Shown here: positions 1 through 9,181 of the stretch, one piece after another
Layout of the letters: every line of letters starts with the position of its first letter
How positions within the stretch are numbered: the first letter of the stretch is position 1
NCBI GenBank assembly: GCA_947456965.1
Contig: CANGTU010000005.1
Coordinates: 19,849-83,848 of the forward strand
Length of the DNA stretch: 64,000 nt
Source of the DNA: Flavobacteriales bacterium
GTDB lineage: Bacteria > Bacteroidota > Bacteroidia > Flavobacteriales_D > Sanyastnellaceae
Direction: 5' to 3'
Made by a program: the position numbers and the translations under genes
The notes under the pieces: generated by a model
What the model was told of the DNA's origin: nothing
Seen by the model: only the letters and a program-made list of their open reading frames with translations
Databases searched by the model: none

Positions 1-1652
1 ACCTTCTGCTTCATCTGGTCGTAAACATTCTCCAGCGTAGGTACTCCGCGTTCACGAATAGCAGTGAGTACTGCGACCACCCAATCATCTCCCGCCCTGA
101 TCGGTTGGGATACATCCCCTAATTCAGCGGAATAGATCCAGGTGATGATTTCTGTGGCGTCATTCAGACCGGGAATATTCGTGGCATTCGGTCGGATGTT
201 TTCGGCCGGAGTGCGAGGAGTTCCGCCGTTCAGGGTATCAGCTGCCGCGCGGAATGAGGCAGTGTCAGGGAAGAGGATGGTGAAATCATTGACCTGGCTG
301 TACGCGGCTTTTCGCGTCGCACCGCTGGGCACCAGTGGCTTGTCTATAGCAGTGATGTAAGTGACCGGTTTCGGAGCATTCTTCTTGGTTACCTCGACCA
401 GGTGCACACCAAAGTTTGTTTCCACAATCTGAACTTCACCGACTTTTCCATCGAAGCAGGCCTTTTCGAAAGGTGGAACCATGGATCCACGACCAAACAT
501 TCCGAGATCGCCTCCGCTGTCTTTGGTTCCATCGGTGCCGTACTTAGCAGCCATTTCTGCAAAATTCTTGCTCTTGAGGATAACCTTCTTCAAAGAGTCG
601 GCCTTGGCCTTTCCTTCGGGTCCTTTTTCCTTCAAGAGGATGTGGCGGGCTTGCACGGAATCAACTTCCGTTGCCCTGCGTGAAATCTTGGCAATTTTCA
701 TCGAAGCACCTTCGATAAAAGGTCCAACGACATCACCTACCGTATCGGTCAAAATCTGAATCTCAACCTCAGCTGGTAGAGAACCAATGACGTATGGCCG
801 CGTGGACTGACCTGGGGTTGCGGCATAACCCGCAGCAAAAGCAGAATCGCCGGTGGCGGCCTCAAATTGGGCAACGAGATCGGTCAGACTACTTTTTGTC
901 ATAGCCGAGTCAGCAGCAGAGGGCTTCACCGGAAATTTAATGTATTCGATGGAACGGCTCGTCTCCTGACGGTATTCTTTGTCCTTCTTGTGCTTGTTAT
1001 AGTAGGCACGGATATCTCCCTCCGTCCACGTCACAGAGGAATCAGGGATTTCCTGATAGGTTTTCACGACATAATCTACCTCAACCTTATCGTTCTGTTG
1101 TTTGAATGCCCACTTTCCGTCGATATTGTTGGCATAGAGGCCTTTCTTAACCATCACGTCAAATTTCTCGCGCTGGCGCTTGAGGGTAATCAGATTCTTC
1201 CAACCGGTGTACATGCGGCTATCCATACCGTCGAAGTTGAGGCGCATCTGCTCCTTCAGCGCCGCTGAGTCCTGGCCGTTATAGATGGTGGACTTGACGT
1301 AAGGTGACAGCATTTCACCAAACACAATTTCATCCCACTCTTCCTCCGTAACCAGTAGCCCCAGACGGTCATAGGTTGTGCTCATGAGCCTGGATTCCAC
1401 GAGGTTGTTCCATGTGTCGTTGGAGAGGCTCGCTTCGTTGCCGCTGTAGTTGAAAAGGATTTTCTGACGCTCGACAGCTTCAGACCATTCCTTCTGACCA
1501 ACCACTTCGCCGCCGATGCTGCCAATCTCGCCCGATCCCATATTGAGGAGAGCAAACACAGCCTGATAAGGAAAAAGGAAGCCCAGCATCGCAATACCGA
1601 TGATAGCCACGATGAGCCAGCCCTGCTTCCGGATTTTGGAGATCATTGCCAT
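1..1652 (-). CDS. PpiD/SurA-like periplasmic peptidylprolyl isomerase (C-terminus cut by window edge)
   Basis: Partial: 550 codons are present and the frame runs off the left edge without a stop. The start ATG at 1652 (MAMISKIRKQGW) precedes one hydrophobic segment at about residues 11-30, a membrane anchor as in PpiD; an ATG two codons later is equally usable. A SurA-N-like region follows, then a parvulin rotamase domain at about residues 330-418 with QARHILL, a GGDLGMFGRG loop and FGVHLVEV. The family assists folding of exported and outer-membrane proteins from the periplasmic face of the inner membrane. It is the last visible gene of a minus-strand run starting with the coaX region, an order common in Bacteroidota. 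The domain call is firm; the choice between PpiD and SurA names rests on the N-terminal anchor. Confidence 0.88.
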   Translation of the reverse strand, partial: MAMISKIRKQGWLIVAIIGIAMLGFLFPYQAVFALLNMGSGEIGSIGGEVVGQKEWSEAVERQKILFNYSGNEASLSNDTWNNLVESRLMSTTYDRLGLLVTEEEWDEIVFGEMLSPYVKSTIYNGQDSAALKEQMRLNFDGMDSRMYTGWKNLITLKRQREKFDVMVKKGLYANNIDGKWAFKQQNDKVEVDYVVKTYQEIPDSSVTWTEGDIRAYYNKHKKDKEYRQETSRSIEYIKFPVKPSAADSAMTKSSLTDLVAQFEAATGDSAFAAGYAATPGQSTRPYVIGSLPAEVEIQILTDTVGDVVGPFIEGASMKIAKISRRATEVDSVQARHILLKEKGPEGKAKADSLKKVILKSKNFAEMAAKYGTDGTKDSGGDLGMFGRGSMVPPFEKACFDGKVGEVQIVETNFGVHLVEVTKKNAPKPVTYITAIDKPLVPSGATRKAAYSQVNDFTILFPDTASFRAAADTLNGGTPRTPAENIRPNATNIPGLNDATEIITWIYSAELGDVSQPIRAGDDWVVAVLTAIRERGVPTLENVYDQMKQK

Positions 1653-1746
1653 AGGTCAAATACCCTTGAATTTGGGGGTGCGAATATCGGAAATCCGCGC
1701 CATACACAGGCAGAGATGGAAGTGAAAGCTGATTTGATATTGAAAA

Positions 1747-3027
1747 TCAACCAATTAAATGAACGCGAACATGCTCAATGCGCCGGTCACTCACTTTGGT
1801 TACCGTAAGGGTCAGCTCGCCGCACGGTACTGAGGTTCCTTCGTCTGGAATATCCTCACGCAAATACAGGAGCAGTCCGCCGAGGGTGTCATACTCAGCA
1901 TCATCGGCAGGCAAGTTGAGATGGTACTTCTCATTCAGGTAGTCAATTTCAAGGCGAGCGGAAAACTCGAAGGTACGCTCGTCAACCTGCAACTCGAGGT
2001 TCTCTTCTTTATCATGCTCATCTTCGATTTCTCCGAAGATCTCCTCGACGATATCCTCCATGGTGACAATCCCCGCAGTGCCACCGAATTCATCCACTAC
2101 CACGGCCATATTCCGCTTCTTCTTGATGAAGAGCTCGAGAATTTTATTCGCTGCCATGGGCTCGGGAACAATAGATACCGGCCGCAGGATGTGCTGAATA
2201 TGTCCGGGACGCCTGAACAGCTCAAAGGAGTGAACGTAGCCAATGATGTGATCAATATTCTCGCGGTACACCAGAATTTTGGACAACCGGGTTTCGATGA
2301 AAAGCCCGCGAAGATGGTCAATGGACTCCGTGATTTCTATGGCGACGATTTCATTGCGCGGAATCATGCAGTCCCGAGCTTTGACCTTGGAAAAGTCCAG
2401 GGCATTCTGGAAAATCTGGATTTCATGATCGAGATTGAGCGTGGTCCCGGGCGCTCCAGTCATCTCCTCCAGGTAATGATGGAGGTCAACACGTCCGAAC
2501 TCGACCACGGCTGAAGAACTCACCGGCCTGCCGATCAAACGCAGAAATCCATCAGAGAGTGAAGTCACGAACCACGCAAATCCCCAGAGTACTCCATACC
2601 AGACCATCAGTGGCAGAGCGAAGAGTCCGAGCCACCGGTTGGGATGGGTAGAAAAGATGGCTTTTGGAATGTACTCACTGAACACCAGCACGATCAGGGT
2701 GGAAATGGTGGTTTGGGTAAGCAACATTCCGAAATCACCCGCTGAGGCGGAAAATCCGGGCAGTGACCGCTCAATGAGATACACCAGCATATCACCCATA
2801 TACAGTCCATATACAACAAGGGCGATGTTATTGCCGACAAGCATGGCAGCAATGAAAAGCTTCGGCCGGCGGGCGAGGTGAGCGATGATCGAGGAACCAA
2901 ATACGCCCTGCTTGCGATCCAGTTCAATCTTGAGCTTATTGGAGGTGATGTAGGCGATCTCCATTCCACTGGAGAAAGCAGAAGCCAGCAGGCAAAGCAG
3001 GATGACAGGTAACCAGGCGGGATCCAT
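1747..3027 (-). CDS. CNNM/CorC-HlyC family membrane protein (hemolysin-like, GldE-type architecture)
   Basis: 426 residues. The N-terminal DUF21/CNNM transmembrane domain (about 1-190, four hydrophobic stretches, starting with LPVILLCLLASAFSSGMEIA) is followed by a CBS-domain pair (about 205-335, with DEFGGTAGIVTMEDIVEEI) and a C-terminal CorC/HlyC transporter-associated domain (about 345-425, with YDTLGGLLLY). Members bind or transport Mg2+ or other divalent cations; the hemolysin name is historical. In Flavobacterium the gliding-associated GldE has this architecture, but such proteins are widespread and the sequence alone does not show a gliding role. It sits 41 bases after the 67-residue membrane protein and 94 bases before the PpiD-like gene. 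Confidence 0.9.
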   Translation of the reverse strand: MDPAWLPVILLCLLASAFSSGMEIAYITSNKLKIELDRKQGVFGSSIIAHLARRPKLFIAAMLVGNNIALVVYGLYMGDMLVYLIERSLPGFSASAGDFGMLLTQTTISTLIVLVFSEYIPKAIFSTHPNRWLGLFALPLMVWYGVLWGFAWFVTSLSDGFLRLIGRPVSSSAVVEFGRVDLHHYLEEMTGAPGTTLNLDHEIQIFQNALDFSKVKARDCMIPRNEIVAIEITESIDHLRGLFIETRLSKILVYRENIDHIIGYVHSFELFRRPGHIQHILRPVSIVPEPMAANKILELFIKKKRNMAVVVDEFGGTAGIVTMEDIVEEIFGEIEDEHDKEENLELQVDERTFEFSARLEIDYLNEKYHLNLPADDAEYDTLGGLLLYLREDIPDEGTSVPCGELTLTVTKVSDRRIEHVRVHLIG

Positions 3028-3068
3028 CGTGGAGGTTCAGCCCTTCAAAGGTATGGTCCATGCATTGC

Positions 3069-3272
3069 TCACTCGCCAGAGATGGAGTTGCGCTTCATCC
3101 TCCTGTACATGGCGCGTCTGAATAAATACCAGATCAGCACCAGTCCTGCCATGAACAGATTATTCTTCTCACGTTCCCAACCGTTCAGGTAGATGCGGTA
3201 GAATGCATAGATGAATGCAGCAAGGGTAGCGGCAAGCCAGAAGTGAACGAAGAAGCGGGTAGTCTTTTCCAT
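3069..3272 (-). CDS. small two-helix inner-membrane protein, function unknown
   Basis: 67 residues with ATG start. Two hydrophobic segments (about 7-27 and 38-52) are separated by a charged turn (NGWEREKNN), and the tail is strongly basic (RRAMYRRMKRN), so a two-helix inner-membrane hairpin with cytoplasmic ends is likely. The gene is only 5 bases downstream of lptC and 41 bases upstream of the CNNM gene, so it is almost certainly cotranscribed. Its position and length look gene-like, but I recognise no domain. It could be an accessory to LPS export or to the CNNM protein; both are guesses from position only. Confidence 0.7.
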   Translation of the reverse strand: MEKTTRFFVHFWLAATLAAFIYAFYRIYLNGWEREKNNLFMAGLVLIWYLFRRAMYRRMKRNSISGE

Positions 3273-3277
3273 GGGTA

Positions 3278-3817
3278 CTAATCTTCCTTAAGGTAAATAT
3301 CGCCAGTTGGCTTCAGGATGCGATACCGGGTAAAGGATTGATTGCTCTCGAGCCCCTGTCCGTATATGATTCCGGAAGATGTGGTAATGGTCACAAACCG
3401 ATCTGTGTGAATACCCGTGCTGTCTTGAGAGAAAATGAGCTCCTCCGTTTCCAGTCTTTCTCCCCGCACATTCACTAGTTCAACGCGATCCCAGGCCACC
3501 ATTTCCTGTGTGTCTTCATCATACCGGCCATTGGTAGCCGTGAGCCGGGCTTCCTCTGTTTCCGTGGAGTCAAAAAAAATCATCGTGAATCCACCAGAGG
3601 CCAGCAAGTAGCTGCTCTCTCCCTCATAACGGTCCAGTTGGGCGGCCGACAGCTTGTTGCGCATGCGCCCGTTTTCTGTAAAGGTGAATTCGGCTTTGCG
3701 GTTAGTCTGCACGGGCAAACGCTGAGGATCCGTAATGGCTTTGATCTCTGAAATCTCATTATGACAACCCGCTGATAGAATCCAGGTAGCCAGAAAAAGC
3801 CATGTCATACGCTCCAT
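3278..3817 (-). CDS. lptC: LptC-like LPS export lipoprotein
   Basis: 179 residues. The N-terminus is a lipoprotein signal with lipobox SAGC (Cys18). The rest is a beta-rich OstA/LptC-type domain with the run LTATNGRYDEDTQEMVAWDR, where successive strands read as attributes laid on a beta-jellyroll, ending in an IIYGQGLESNQSF motif. LptC links the inner-membrane LptBFG ABC transporter to the periplasmic LptA bridge that carries lipopolysaccharide outward. E. coli LptC is membrane-anchored by a helix, whereas Bacteroidota versions are often predicted lipoproteins, as here. It lies 3 bases after the outer-membrane protein gene and 5 bases before the small membrane protein, supporting one envelope operon. 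Confidence 0.85.
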   Translation of the reverse strand: MERMTWLFLATWILSAGCHNEISEIKAITDPQRLPVQTNRKAEFTFTENGRMRNKLSAAQLDRYEGESSYLLASGGFTMIFFDSTETEEARLTATNGRYDEDTQEMVAWDRVELVNVRGERLETEELIFSQDSTGIHTDRFVTITTSSGIIYGQGLESNQSFTRYRILKPTGDIYLKED

Positions 3818-3820
3818 GGA

Positions 3821-5188
3821 TCAATCGTATTTGCGCTGGAAGAACCAACGCTCAAACGGATGCAGTGTAAACCCAACCTGCAAAGTGGTGTTGTACTGAT
3901 CCACTCCGGTATCTCCTCCACGTATTGCCGAATATTCCACCCCGATGTGGAAGCGACTTGCGCTCTTCGATGCAATGAGCGGGATGGAAAGCCCCATAGA
4001 AACTCCGTATTGAACAATAGGTACATCCCGCAGGATCAGGTTCAGATTGGTCTGGCGCACTCCTGCACGGTAGGTCATTCGTTTGAAGAAGCCACCGGCC
4101 TTGTCCAATCCTTCCGGCAGGAATTCCGCTCCAATGGAAATGTTGCGGTAAGCTCTCAGCACCGCAGGGGTGAGGGCGCTGACTTCTGGTGTTCCGGTGA
4201 TATTACTCCAGTTCTGCGAGCGGTAGTCGGCAGCGAGTGTAACGCCCCCTCCCCTGCGGTTTTGGTAGTAATACGACAAGCCTGCACTGAGTCTAGCGGG
4301 CATATCGAAACCTCCCCTGACATCCTCCCGGAAATAACTGGTGTCAAGCGGAAATTCTACCGTTGTCAGATAGTAGAAGGATTCGCCAAGTTCCGAAAAG
4401 CGCGTATTGATGCGGGTGCCAATGGCGACATCCAAACCGGCGTGCAGGAAGTGACCGGAAGTCATCTTTTGATTTTCACTCCGAATCTTCAAGGGAAGCA
4501 CGTAATGCAATCCTATGTCGAAAAAGAAGTCAGCTACCTTCAGAGTATTGGTGAATCTGGTGTGGTTGAGTGAATTGGTGGAATAGATAATCCTCCTGGA
4601 GTGATCCACTGATCCGAAGAGGTAATTGACATTTACGCCAACCGAAAGCCGCTGCACGGCTACGTCGCCTGAGTCCCGCCCCAGCTCAAAGCTTCGGCCT
4701 GTTCCCAGTACAAGCCGGTTGGTTCCGCCCTCGCCGGAGTAGCGGTAGCGCGCCGACAAACTGTCAAATACCGCCTGCTCCTCCTCGAATTGATATCCGG
4801 TAATACTGAATGGTGTGATACCTGCCACAAAAGCCCAGGGGCTGCCAAGTTTCTTAAAGCCAATCATGACTTCCTGCAAGTTGCCGCTCAGGTAGCGACT
4901 GGAGAGTTCTCCGGATTCCACTTGGGTTAAACCTCCTTTGCCGGACACCTGAAAGACCGTTTCAGTGAGGTAGGTATATGTTGCCGGATTGCTGATATTG
5001 ATGACACTGGGATCGGCCAGCGGGGTGACTACTCCTCCCATAGAGAAGTGCCGGACCGAGCCAGGATCCTGATAAAGCCCAAGACCGAACCGGCTGAAAG
5101 GGCTGTTCATGCTTACCTGCCCGGTAATGGAACCAAATGGTAAAGCATACAGGGCAAGCAGAAATAGACGGGTGAGGAGATTATCCAA
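3821..5188 (-). CDS. conserved Bacteroidota outer-membrane beta-barrel protein, function unknown
   Basis: 455 residues with an N-terminal signal peptide (hydrophobic residues 5-20, cleavage near ITGQ). The mature start (MNSPFSRFGLGLYQDPGSVRHFSMGG) is typical of a Bacteroidota outer-membrane family often written as PFSRFGxG proteins. Alternating hydrophobic strands and an aromatic last residue region point to a barrel. No ATG exists at the proper place: the frame opens with TTG at 5188, which overlaps the last 8 bases of coaX, so translation is probably coupled. The gene sits between coaX and lptC. I know of no assigned function; placement next to LptC makes a role in outer-membrane lipid or LPS handling possible, but this is inference. 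Confidence 0.8.
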   Translation of the reverse strand: MDNLLTRLFLLALYALPFGSITGQVSMNSPFSRFGLGLYQDPGSVRHFSMGGVVTPLADPSVINISNPATYTYLTETVFQVSGKGGLTQVESGELSSRYLSGNLQEVMIGFKKLGSPWAFVAGITPFSITGYQFEEEQAVFDSLSARYRYSGEGGTNRLVLGTGRSFELGRDSGDVAVQRLSVGVNVNYLFGSVDHSRRIIYSTNSLNHTRFTNTLKVADFFFDIGLHYVLPLKIRSENQKMTSGHFLHAGLDVAIGTRINTRFSELGESFYYLTTVEFPLDTSYFREDVRGGFDMPARLSAGLSYYYQNRRGGGVTLAADYRSQNWSNITGTPEVSALTPAVLRAYRNISIGAEFLPEGLDKAGGFFKRMTYRAGVRQTNLNLILRDVPIVQYGVSMGLSIPLIASKSASRFHIGVEYSAIRGGDTGVDQYNTTLQVGFTLHPFERWFFQRKYD

Positions 5189-5909
5189 GGTTGAGTTTCA
5201 GGATTTCATGAAGCCCGGACAGCGTCAGGTCAGGGTCGGCAAAAATGGGGGTTTTCAGGAGAGTAGCCAAAAAGGGCGCATCCCCACCAGTTAGGATGAC
5301 GACGGTATTTGGTGTTCTGCTACACATCCTGGAGATAAAATCGGCGGCCTCTGCAGCTGCGCCAAGGCAGACCCCAGCGTGCATCGATTCTAACGTACTG
5401 GATCCCGGGAATTCAGCCCCGGAAGCCGGCTGATCAATCCCCGGAAGCCGGCCTGAATAGGCGTGCAATGCACGGTAGCGCATTCGTATCCCTGGAGCAA
5501 TAGCCCCACCGGTTAAAATGCCGCGTTCTAAAGCCGTGTAGGTAAGGCACGTGCCTGAATCAATGATCAGGCAGTCAGGCCCGAAGCGCACAAGCGCCCC
5601 GGCGGCGTTGGCAAGCCGGTCAGCACCGATGGTTTCCGGGGTGCTGTATGCAATCTGGAAAGGAAACCGAAGGTGCGCCCCTACAGTGAGACACACTCCA
5701 TCCGGCCTTAGCGCCGGAGGTAAGTTCAGATGACCTTCCCGCACAGTGGAAGAGATGAAGTGGTACGAATCGCCTTTAAGCCAAAGGGAAGGATCGAACG
5801 CTTGCCATGAGGCATCATCCAGAATCGCTTTCTGAACCATCTGGCCGCCCTTGTAAAGAGCAAGCTTGATGGTGCTGTTGCCGGCATCGGCTGCGAAGTG
5901 GGCAAACAT
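5181..5909 (-). CDS. coaX: type III pantothenate kinase
   Basis: 242 residues. CoaX phosphorylates pantothenate using ATP in the first step of coenzyme A synthesis in the cytoplasm. Visible type III (ASKHA-fold) signatures are the N-terminal phosphate loop DAGNSTIKLALYKG with Asp8, the TIGADR motif, IDSGTCLTY, the GGAIAPGIRMRYRALH segment and the C-terminal ILTGGDAPFL. Length matches the family. Start ATG lies 1 base after the stop of the upstream CHU_C-domain protein, and its own end overlaps the outer-membrane protein gene, so all three are likely cotranscribed. No type I or II kinase is seen in the window. Identification is secure. Confidence 0.95.
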   Translation of the reverse strand: MFAHFAADAGNSTIKLALYKGGQMVQKAILDDASWQAFDPSLWLKGDSYHFISSTVREGHLNLPPALRPDGVCLTVGAHLRFPFQIAYSTPETIGADRLANAAGALVRFGPDCLIIDSGTCLTYTALERGILTGGAIAPGIRMRYRALHAYSGRLPGIDQPASGAEFPGSSTLESMHAGVCLGAAAEAADFISRMCSRTPNTVVILTGGDAPFLATLLKTPIFADPDLTLSGLHEILKLNLG

Positions 5910-5910
5910 G

Positions 5911-8010
5911 TTACTGGTCCCGGTTGGACAGCATGACTACCGTGCCGCGGGCCTCATATGGCCGCCCGTTGCCATCTTCCACACTGATAAAATAGGTATA
6001 AACGCCTTCCTGCACCAGCTTTCCGTTCATCCGGCCATCCCACGGAGCGTCGATATCGTCCGTCTGGTAAATCACATCCCCCCAGCGGCTGTAAATGATC
6101 ATTTGATAGTGATCAAAATCAGCGAATGAAATTACCGGCTGAAACGTGGTGTTGAACCCGTCCACTACAAATGCATTCGGCACCCAGATCACAGGGGCTT
6201 GTATCAGGCATATGGTGTTGGACTTGGCAGTGAAAGACGTACCGGGAAAAAGGGAAGAGGGGCGCTCCACGGCTTCAATGGTGTAACAGAAGCGACCTGA
6301 GGAAAACAGCAGTTCAGCAACATCATCTTCATAAAAGGTAACCGTGCCATTGACTTCCGCCAGCTGATCCACCATGCCGGTCTCCTGATCTTCCCGATAT
6401 ATACGGTAGGCCAGAACACCATTCTCCCACTCCGTGTAAGGTGACCACTGGAGCACATTGATGAGGCGTTCTGTATTGGATAACCCTTCCAGCTTCATGG
6501 ACCTTCCAACTTGTGTGGTATCGACCCAATCGTTGCATTGGTTGCGAACGAGCACCCGATAGGAGTAGCTGAAGGCTTCCGGATTGACATCAGTATCGAA
6601 AAAGGTGACGTCCGTTCCACCGAGCTTAGCCTCTACCGCTAGCTCCTGCCATTCGGTATTAGCGAAAATCCGCCGCTCCAGATGGTAGTAGTGAGTGGTT
6701 GCATTGGGAGGGCTTTCAACCGTGATCTCGATCATGCCTTCACCCTCGACAGAAACACTGCTGAGATAATTGTATGCCGGTGATACGGGATACACAATGC
6801 TCACCTGCCTCATGTTGGATTGCGCCTCATATCCCTCCGTCGAAACGGCAACTACGTAGTAGGAATAGGTTCCAGGAACAGGATTTCCAAATGCATGTGT
6901 GAATGTGGTTTCGCTGCCCGGCACCGCGCCTACTTGTTCCACTATACCGCCATCAACCGAGAGAAAGATCTGATATTCTGAAACACCATTGGACCATCCG
7001 GTGTAGGCCGTCCACGACATAGAGATGGACTCTGCGCACAAGGCATAGGCCAAGGGTGAGAGATAGACGGAGCAGTTGCAGATATCGCCCGTCGGACTGG
7101 TATTCGGACTGGGTGGGGTTCCACTATAGCAGGTGTCAAATGCCGCTAGGAGATAGCATACCGGGCCGGTTCCGGTAGGAGCGAGCAGATCAGTGAATGT
7201 GTCAGATGTCGCCCCAAAAATGGTGTCCAGCAAGGTAACAGTAGAACCCGAACAGCGGTACAGAATATACCCTTGGGTGTCGGGCGCTGCGCTTGGATTC
7301 CATTCCACAACGGCATCATTCGTATCATGGTCAATCCAAACGGACGATACTACCGGAATATCAGGTGGTGTGATATCGTAAAACGTTCCACCGGCGATGT
7401 CACTCCGGTGCACACAGCCAAAAGGCGTCTCGACAAAAATCTGGAAGTTGAAGTCCACCTCGCACTGAGTGACCTCAAAGGACCAGGTTTCCGTCCCGAT
7501 TGGAAGAGTAGCCACCTGACTCCAGTTGCCCACAGGAAACTCCTGCCAAACTTCGTAGGAAGCGTTCGCAAAGGGAACACCCGCCGGGTAAGGATTGGTC
7601 CATGTAAGAAGAACCTGTCCGGGCGGCGAAATGGACGGTTGAACATCCAGACTGATCGTACATACCGTGGGCGACGGAGCTGAATCAAAAACGTTCATTC
7701 CATCCGAAGAAATAACCACCACGTAGTAGCACTCATCACTGAGCAGAGGATTAGCAGTGGTATGCTGATAGCTGGTAGTGGCCGGGTTGGCAATTGAAGT
7801 GATCAGGCTGAATACTCCATCAGAGGAGGAGGCATTGAAAATTTCGTAAGAAACGAACTGATTCAAGGGATCAACCGCAGGACTCCATTGCAGGAGCACG
7901 TCTCCCGTGGGCTGAACCTGAAGGCACTGCAAAGTAACAGGACCAACCTGCGCATGGAAGGGAACTGCAATAATGAGCAGAAGAATGGTATGAACTAGTT
8001 TTTTCAGCAC
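5911..8010 (-). CDS. secreted fibronectin-III repeat protein with T9SS type B (CHU_C) sorting domain
   Basis: 699 residues. The N-terminus is a signal peptide (KKLVHTILLLIIAVPFHAQ). The body contains repeated Fn3-like modules with recurring strands such as VLLQWSPAVDPLNQFVSYEI, VVEWNPSAAPDTQGYILYR and VLQWSPYTEWENGVLAYRIY. The last roughly 90 residues are a gliding-motility-associated C-terminal domain (VPNAFVVDGFNTTFQPV, IYSRWGDVIYQT, DAPWDGRMNGKLVQEGVYTY), the type B signal for type IX secretion. The protein is therefore expected on the cell surface or outside, where Fn3 modules commonly mediate adhesion; substrate unknown. Translation apparently starts at GTG 8010, because no ATG precedes the signal peptide in frame. 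Confidence 0.88.
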   Translation of the reverse strand: MLKKLVHTILLLIIAVPFHAQVGPVTLQCLQVQPTGDVLLQWSPAVDPLNQFVSYEIFNASSSDGVFSLITSIANPATTSYQHTTANPLLSDECYYVVVISSDGMNVFDSAPSPTVCTISLDVQPSISPPGQVLLTWTNPYPAGVPFANASYEVWQEFPVGNWSQVATLPIGTETWSFEVTQCEVDFNFQIFVETPFGCVHRSDIAGGTFYDITPPDIPVVSSVWIDHDTNDAVVEWNPSAAPDTQGYILYRCSGSTVTLLDTIFGATSDTFTDLLAPTGTGPVCYLLAAFDTCYSGTPPSPNTSPTGDICNCSVYLSPLAYALCAESISMSWTAYTGWSNGVSEYQIFLSVDGGIVEQVGAVPGSETTFTHAFGNPVPGTYSYYVVAVSTEGYEAQSNMRQVSIVYPVSPAYNYLSSVSVEGEGMIEITVESPPNATTHYYHLERRIFANTEWQELAVEAKLGGTDVTFFDTDVNPEAFSYSYRVLVRNQCNDWVDTTQVGRSMKLEGLSNTERLINVLQWSPYTEWENGVLAYRIYREDQETGMVDQLAEVNGTVTFYEDDVAELLFSSGRFCYTIEAVERPSSLFPGTSFTAKSNTICLIQAPVIWVPNAFVVDGFNTTFQPVISFADFDHYQMIIYSRWGDVIYQTDDIDAPWDGRMNGKLVQEGVYTYFISVEDGNGRPYEARGTVVMLSNRDQ

Positions 8011-8021
8011 AAGTAAGCAGG

Positions 8022-8029
8022 CAAAAATA
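8022..8029 (-). promoter_or_regulatory. putative -7 promoter box TATTTTTG
   Basis: Read on the minus strand, TATTTTTG fits the Bacteroidota -7 consensus TAnnTTTG and lies 11 bases before the GTG start of the Fn3/CHU_C gene. No correctly spaced TTTG/TTG -33 box was found. It would drive the minus-strand envelope operon with a very short leader. Confidence 0.4.
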
Positions 8030-8104
8030 CCACAGGCTCAGCCAACGACAGAGCCTTCAACTTATTTCACGCCTGTCAGATCGAAAAGGTTGCACGGAAC
8101 CGAC

Positions 8105-9055
8105 TCAAAAGGAAAATCCTGACTCGTCCAGCGAGGCCTTCGCGCTGCGGAATTCCGCAAGCATCTGCCGGACAACTTCTGCAGCGGGTATAATGTCCCG
8201 GATACCGGCGGAAACTTGTCCGATTTCCAATTCGCCCGACTCAAGGTCCCCTTCAAACATGCCTTTCTTGGCTCGGCCTCTGCCCAGCAAGGCGGCCAAT
8301 TCCTCCCGATCAGCTCCCCGGCGATAAGCCTCCATGACCTCGTCAAAAAAAGGATTACGCAATAGTCGAACTGGAGTCAACTCCTTGAGCGTAAGAAGGG
8401 TGTCTCCTTCCTTGGCCTGGATCACCTGTTTTTTGAATGCCTGATGTGCTGAGGACTCCTCAGTGGCCACAAAACGGCTGCCAACCTGCACGCCCTCCGC
8501 CCCAAGGACCATCGCGGCAAGCATGGCCCGGCCGCTTCCTATGCCACCGGCAGCAATCACTGGGATGCCCACCGCCCGACTCACAAGCGGAATCAGGCAC
8601 ATCGTAGTGGTTTCCTCCCGCCCATTATGACCTCCTGCCTCAAATCCTTCGGCCACCACCGCATCGCAGCCGGCTTCTTCTGCCTTACGGGCAAAAGTGC
8701 TGCTTGAAACCACATGCACTACTCTTATACCCGCATCCTTCAGCTTCGGTGTCCAGGTCTTGGGATTGCCCGCCGAAGTGAACACAATGGGTACTCGGAA
8801 CTCAAGCACAAGTTCCATGAGCTTTTCCACTTCGGGGTAAAGGAGGGGAATGTTGACGCCAAACGGCTTGTCCGTAGCTTCCCGACACTTCTGTAGCTGC
8901 TGACGCAGGATATCGGGATACATCGATCCTGCGCCTATCAGGCCGAGGCCACCGGCGTTGCTGACAGCCGAAGCTAACTCCCAGCCAGAGCACCAGATCA
9001 TGCCCGCCTGGACCAGCGGATACTGAATGCCGAAAAGGGTATTGATTCGATTCAT
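8105..9055 (-). CDS. nitronate monooxygenase / FabK-type FMN-dependent oxidoreductase
   Basis: 316 residues forming a TIM-barrel flavoprotein of the NMO/2-nitropropane dioxygenase family. Motifs are PLVQAGMIW at the N-terminus, AGGLGLIGAG, the catalytic-loop region VAEGFEAGGHNGREE and the FMN phosphate site PVIAAGGIGSGRAM. Members either oxidise toxic alkyl nitronates or, in the FabK branch, reduce enoyl-ACP in fatty-acid synthesis. The sequence cannot safely separate these. The gene stands alone on the minus strand, back to back with the DUF6089 gene, and no fatty-acid genes are adjacent. The family is certain, the substrate is not. Confidence 0.88.
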   Translation of the reverse strand: MNRINTLFGIQYPLVQAGMIWCSGWELASAVSNAGGLGLIGAGSMYPDILRQQLQKCREATDKPFGVNIPLLYPEVEKLMELVLEFRVPIVFTSAGNPKTWTPKLKDAGIRVVHVVSSSTFARKAEEAGCDAVVAEGFEAGGHNGREETTTMCLIPLVSRAVGIPVIAAGGIGSGRAMLAAMVLGAEGVQVGSRFVATEESSAHQAFKKQVIQAKEGDTLLTLKELTPVRLLRNPFFDEVMEAYRRGADREELAALLGRGRAKKGMFEGDLESGELEIGQVSAGIRDIIPAAEVVRQMLAEFRSAKASLDESGFSF

Positions 9056-9181
9056 CTGGCCAAAATTGGATGATTTGGCCCCAGACTGCCAAAAACTTCA
9101 TACCAGGATTTTCCGGTTTGACATTTCCATTCTATTTTAGCCCGGCTTTCCCAGATGTGTTGGCTATTTCGACCTTATGCT

